A DNA stretch of 64,000 bases from Sphingomonas immobilis. Its GTDB lineage: Bacteria > Pseudomonadota > Alphaproteobacteria > Sphingomonadales > Sphingomonadaceae. Every line of letters starts with the position of its first letter. Position 1 is the first letter of the stretch. Location: positions 124,001 to 188,000 of the forward strand of contig NZ_JAUQSZ010000001.1 of assembly GCF_030580995.1 (NCBI RefSeq). The letters are read 5' to 3'. The position numbers were made by a program, and so were the translations under genes. Under the pieces are notes generated by a model that was not told where the DNA came from, searched no databases, and saw only the letters and a list, made by a program, of their open reading frames with translations. Of the stretch, positions 62,650 to 64,000 are shown piece by piece.

Positions 62650-64000
62650 TTAGAGGCAGGCCTCCAGATAGGCTTGGTCGAACCCGAACTGCCGCGCCTT
62701 TTCGAGCGTGTAGGGGCGCAGGCCCATCGAGCGATACTCGCCCAGGATCTTACCGTCGGCGCTCTCGTCCATATATTCGAACTTGAAGAGCTCCTGCGTG
62801 ACGATCACCGGGCCTTCCATGCCGATCACCTCGGTGATGTTGGTCACGCGGCGCGAACCGTCGCGGAGGCGCTTCACCTGCACGACCATGTCGACCGAAT
62901 CGGCGATCTGGCGGCTGATGGCTTCCTTGGGCATCTTGATGTCGCCCATCATCACCATGTTCTCCATACGCCCGAGGCACTCGCGCGGGGAGTTGGAGTG
63001 GAGCGTACACATCGAGCCGTCATGGCCGGTGTTCATGGCGGCGAGCAGATCGAAACACTCGCTGCCACGAATTTCGCCGAGGATGATGCGATCCGGGCGC
63101 ATACGCAGCGAGTTCTTGACCAGATCGCGGATGCTGATTTCGCCCTGGCCTTCGAGGTTGGCCGGGCGCGTTTCCAGCGGCAGCCAGTGCGGCTGCTGCA
63201 GGCGGAGTTCGGCCGCGTCCTCGATCGTCAGCACGCGTTCGCCGGGGTCGATCATCTTCGACAGGGCGTTGAGCATCGTCGTCTTGCCCGAGCCCGTACC
63301 GCCCGAGATGACGATGTTGAAGCGGCATGCGCCGGCGATCTTCAGCGCGGTCGCCATCTTGACCGACATCGAGCCGAAGCCCGCCATCATGTCGAGCGTG
63401 ATCGGCTTGTCGGAGAATTTACGGATCGAGATCGCCGTGCCCTTGAGGCTCAGCGGCGGCACGATCACGTTGACGCGGCTGCCGTCCTTGAGGCGGGCGT
63501 CGGCGAGCGGCGTGGTCTGATCGACGCGGCGGCCGACCGAGTTGCAGATGCGCTGCGCGATCTGGAACAGATGTTCCTCGTCGCGGAACTGGATCTGCGC
63601 GAGCTCGAGCTTGCCCTTGCGTTCGATGAAGGTCTGGTCGGGGCCGTTGACCATGATGTCCGAGATGTTCGGATCGTTGAGCAGCTCTTCGAGCGGCCCG
63701 AGGCCGAGCAACTCGTCGACCAGCACCTTTTCGAGCGCGAACTGTTCGCGGCGGTTGAGTGTCAGCTTCAGCTCGGCGAGCACCTCGCCGATGATCGGGC
63801 GGAATTCCTCGGCCAGCTCGTCCTTGTTGAGCGTGGCGGCGGCTTCGGGATCGACGCGCTCGAGCAGGCGCGGAAGCACCTGCTCCTTGATCTTGTGAAT
63901 CGAGGATTCGAAACCCTCGACTCGGCTGCTACCCGAATCGGCGGACGCGGACTGACGCTCGGCAAGGCGCTGCATCGCGTCCTGCTGCGTGGCGGGGGCT
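62650..64000 (-). CDS. cpaF: CpaF-type pilus-assembly ATPase (N-terminus beyond window)
   Basis: Visible part of about 450 residues of a type II/IV secretion-superfamily ATPase that powers Flp/Tad pilus assembly. Walker A is VISGGTGSGKTTMLN, Walker B lies in RIILGEIRGSECFD, and the His box is MNTGHDGSMCTLHSNSP. The N-terminal region is acidic and helical (EQFALEKVLVDELLGLGPLEELL). An ATG at 63975 (MQRLAERQ) is possible, but the frame stays open to the edge (codons for ATQQDA before it), and typical CpaF proteins have a longer N-terminus, so the start is probably outside. The usual tadB/tadC genes do not follow downstream; a protease gene does instead. Confidence 0.92.
   Translation of the reverse strand, partial: APATQQDAMQRLAERQSASADSGSSRVEGFESSIHKIKEQVLPRLLERVDPEAAATLNKDELAEEFRPIIGEVLAELKLTLNRREQFALEKVLVDELLGLGPLEELLNDPNISDIMVNGPDQTFIERKGKLELAQIQFRDEEHLFQIAQRICNSVGRRVDQTTPLADARLKDGSRVNVIVPPLSLKGTAISIRKFSDKPITLDMMAGFGSMSVKMATALKIAGACRFNIVISGGTGSGKTTMLNALSKMIDPGERVLTIEDAAELRLQQPHWLPLETRPANLEGQGEISIRDLVKNSLRMRPDRIILGEIRGSECFDLLAAMNTGHDGSMCTLHSNSPRECLGRMENMVMMGDIKMPKEAISRQIADSVDMVVQVKRLRDGSRRVTNITEVIGMEGPVIVTQELFKFEYMDESADGKILGEYRSMGLRPYTLEKARQFGFDQAYLEACL

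Overview
The window is chromosomal DNA from a high-GC alphaproteobacterium, most likely a Sphingomonas-type member of the Sphingomonadales. This is inferred from five TonB-dependent receptors (TBDRs) in 64 kb, several sphingomonad-style gene sets (TBDR/DUF3649/PepSY/DUF3325, a DUF4893 lipoprotein, a DUF2171 protein, a PhaR repressor with PHA-related enzymes), Tat-exported enzymes and a CpaF ATPase. No phage genes, insertion sequences or CRISPR arrays were seen. The only clear gene remnant is a truncated amidohydrolase near 4.5 kb.

Layout. 1-7.3 kb: an FAD monooxygenase (cut by the window edge) diverges from a TBDR; then glutathione-dependent formaldehyde dehydrogenase, the amidohydrolase remnant, a Tat-exported alpha/beta hydrolase, and an SDR divergent from a LysR regulator. 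7.4-13.8 kb: tRNA-Gln, a branched-chain aminotransferase divergent from a MarR regulator across a conspicuous palindrome, a second TBDR, and a LysR/aldo-keto reductase pair. 13.8-16.8 kb: a bioF-bioD-bioA operon whose genes overlap by 4 nt; bioB is not in the window. 16.9-26.4 kb: an amino-acid permease, a CDF transporter, two lipoproteins, a patatin/3-hydroxybutyrate dehydrogenase pair, a zinc metallopeptidase, a cysteine-rich protein, a hairpin-rich spacer with a terminator, a DUF2171 protein and tRNA-Ala.

26.4-46.2 kb is the centrepiece: a polysaccharide-utilisation region for arabinose-containing glycans joined to a complete predicted non-phosphorylative (oxidative) L-arabinose pathway. 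A TBDR with a periplasmic-type (alpha/alpha)6 glycosidase lies next to a tightly packed minus-strand operon: aldehyde dehydrogenase, AraD1-type dehydratase, Gfo/Idh sugar dehydrogenase, GH51, GH43, GH43, GH27. A FadR-type GntR regulator is divergent from it. A FucP-type permease diverges from aldose 1-epimerase, an IlvD/Edd sugar-acid dehydratase and an SMP-30 lactonase. Together these would take polymer to arabinose to 2-oxoglutarate. Three similar 11-bp sites matching the FadR-family pattern TNGTNNNACNA lie in front of the three main transcription units, so the regulon can be proposed from sequence alone.

46.2-64 kb: an iron-acquisition operon (siderophore-type TBDR, DUF3649, PepSY, DUF3325); two different L,D-transpeptidases; a 791-residue HAD-like protein whose stop overlaps that of one transpeptidase at a CTAG; a TBDR followed by a histidine acid phosphatase (phytase-like), suggesting organic-phosphate scavenging; alanine racemase; a short PhaC-like hydrolase divergent from PhaR; a PDZ-containing aspartyl protease; and CpaF running off the right edge. 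Functions are read from motifs and gene context only; no database search was run.
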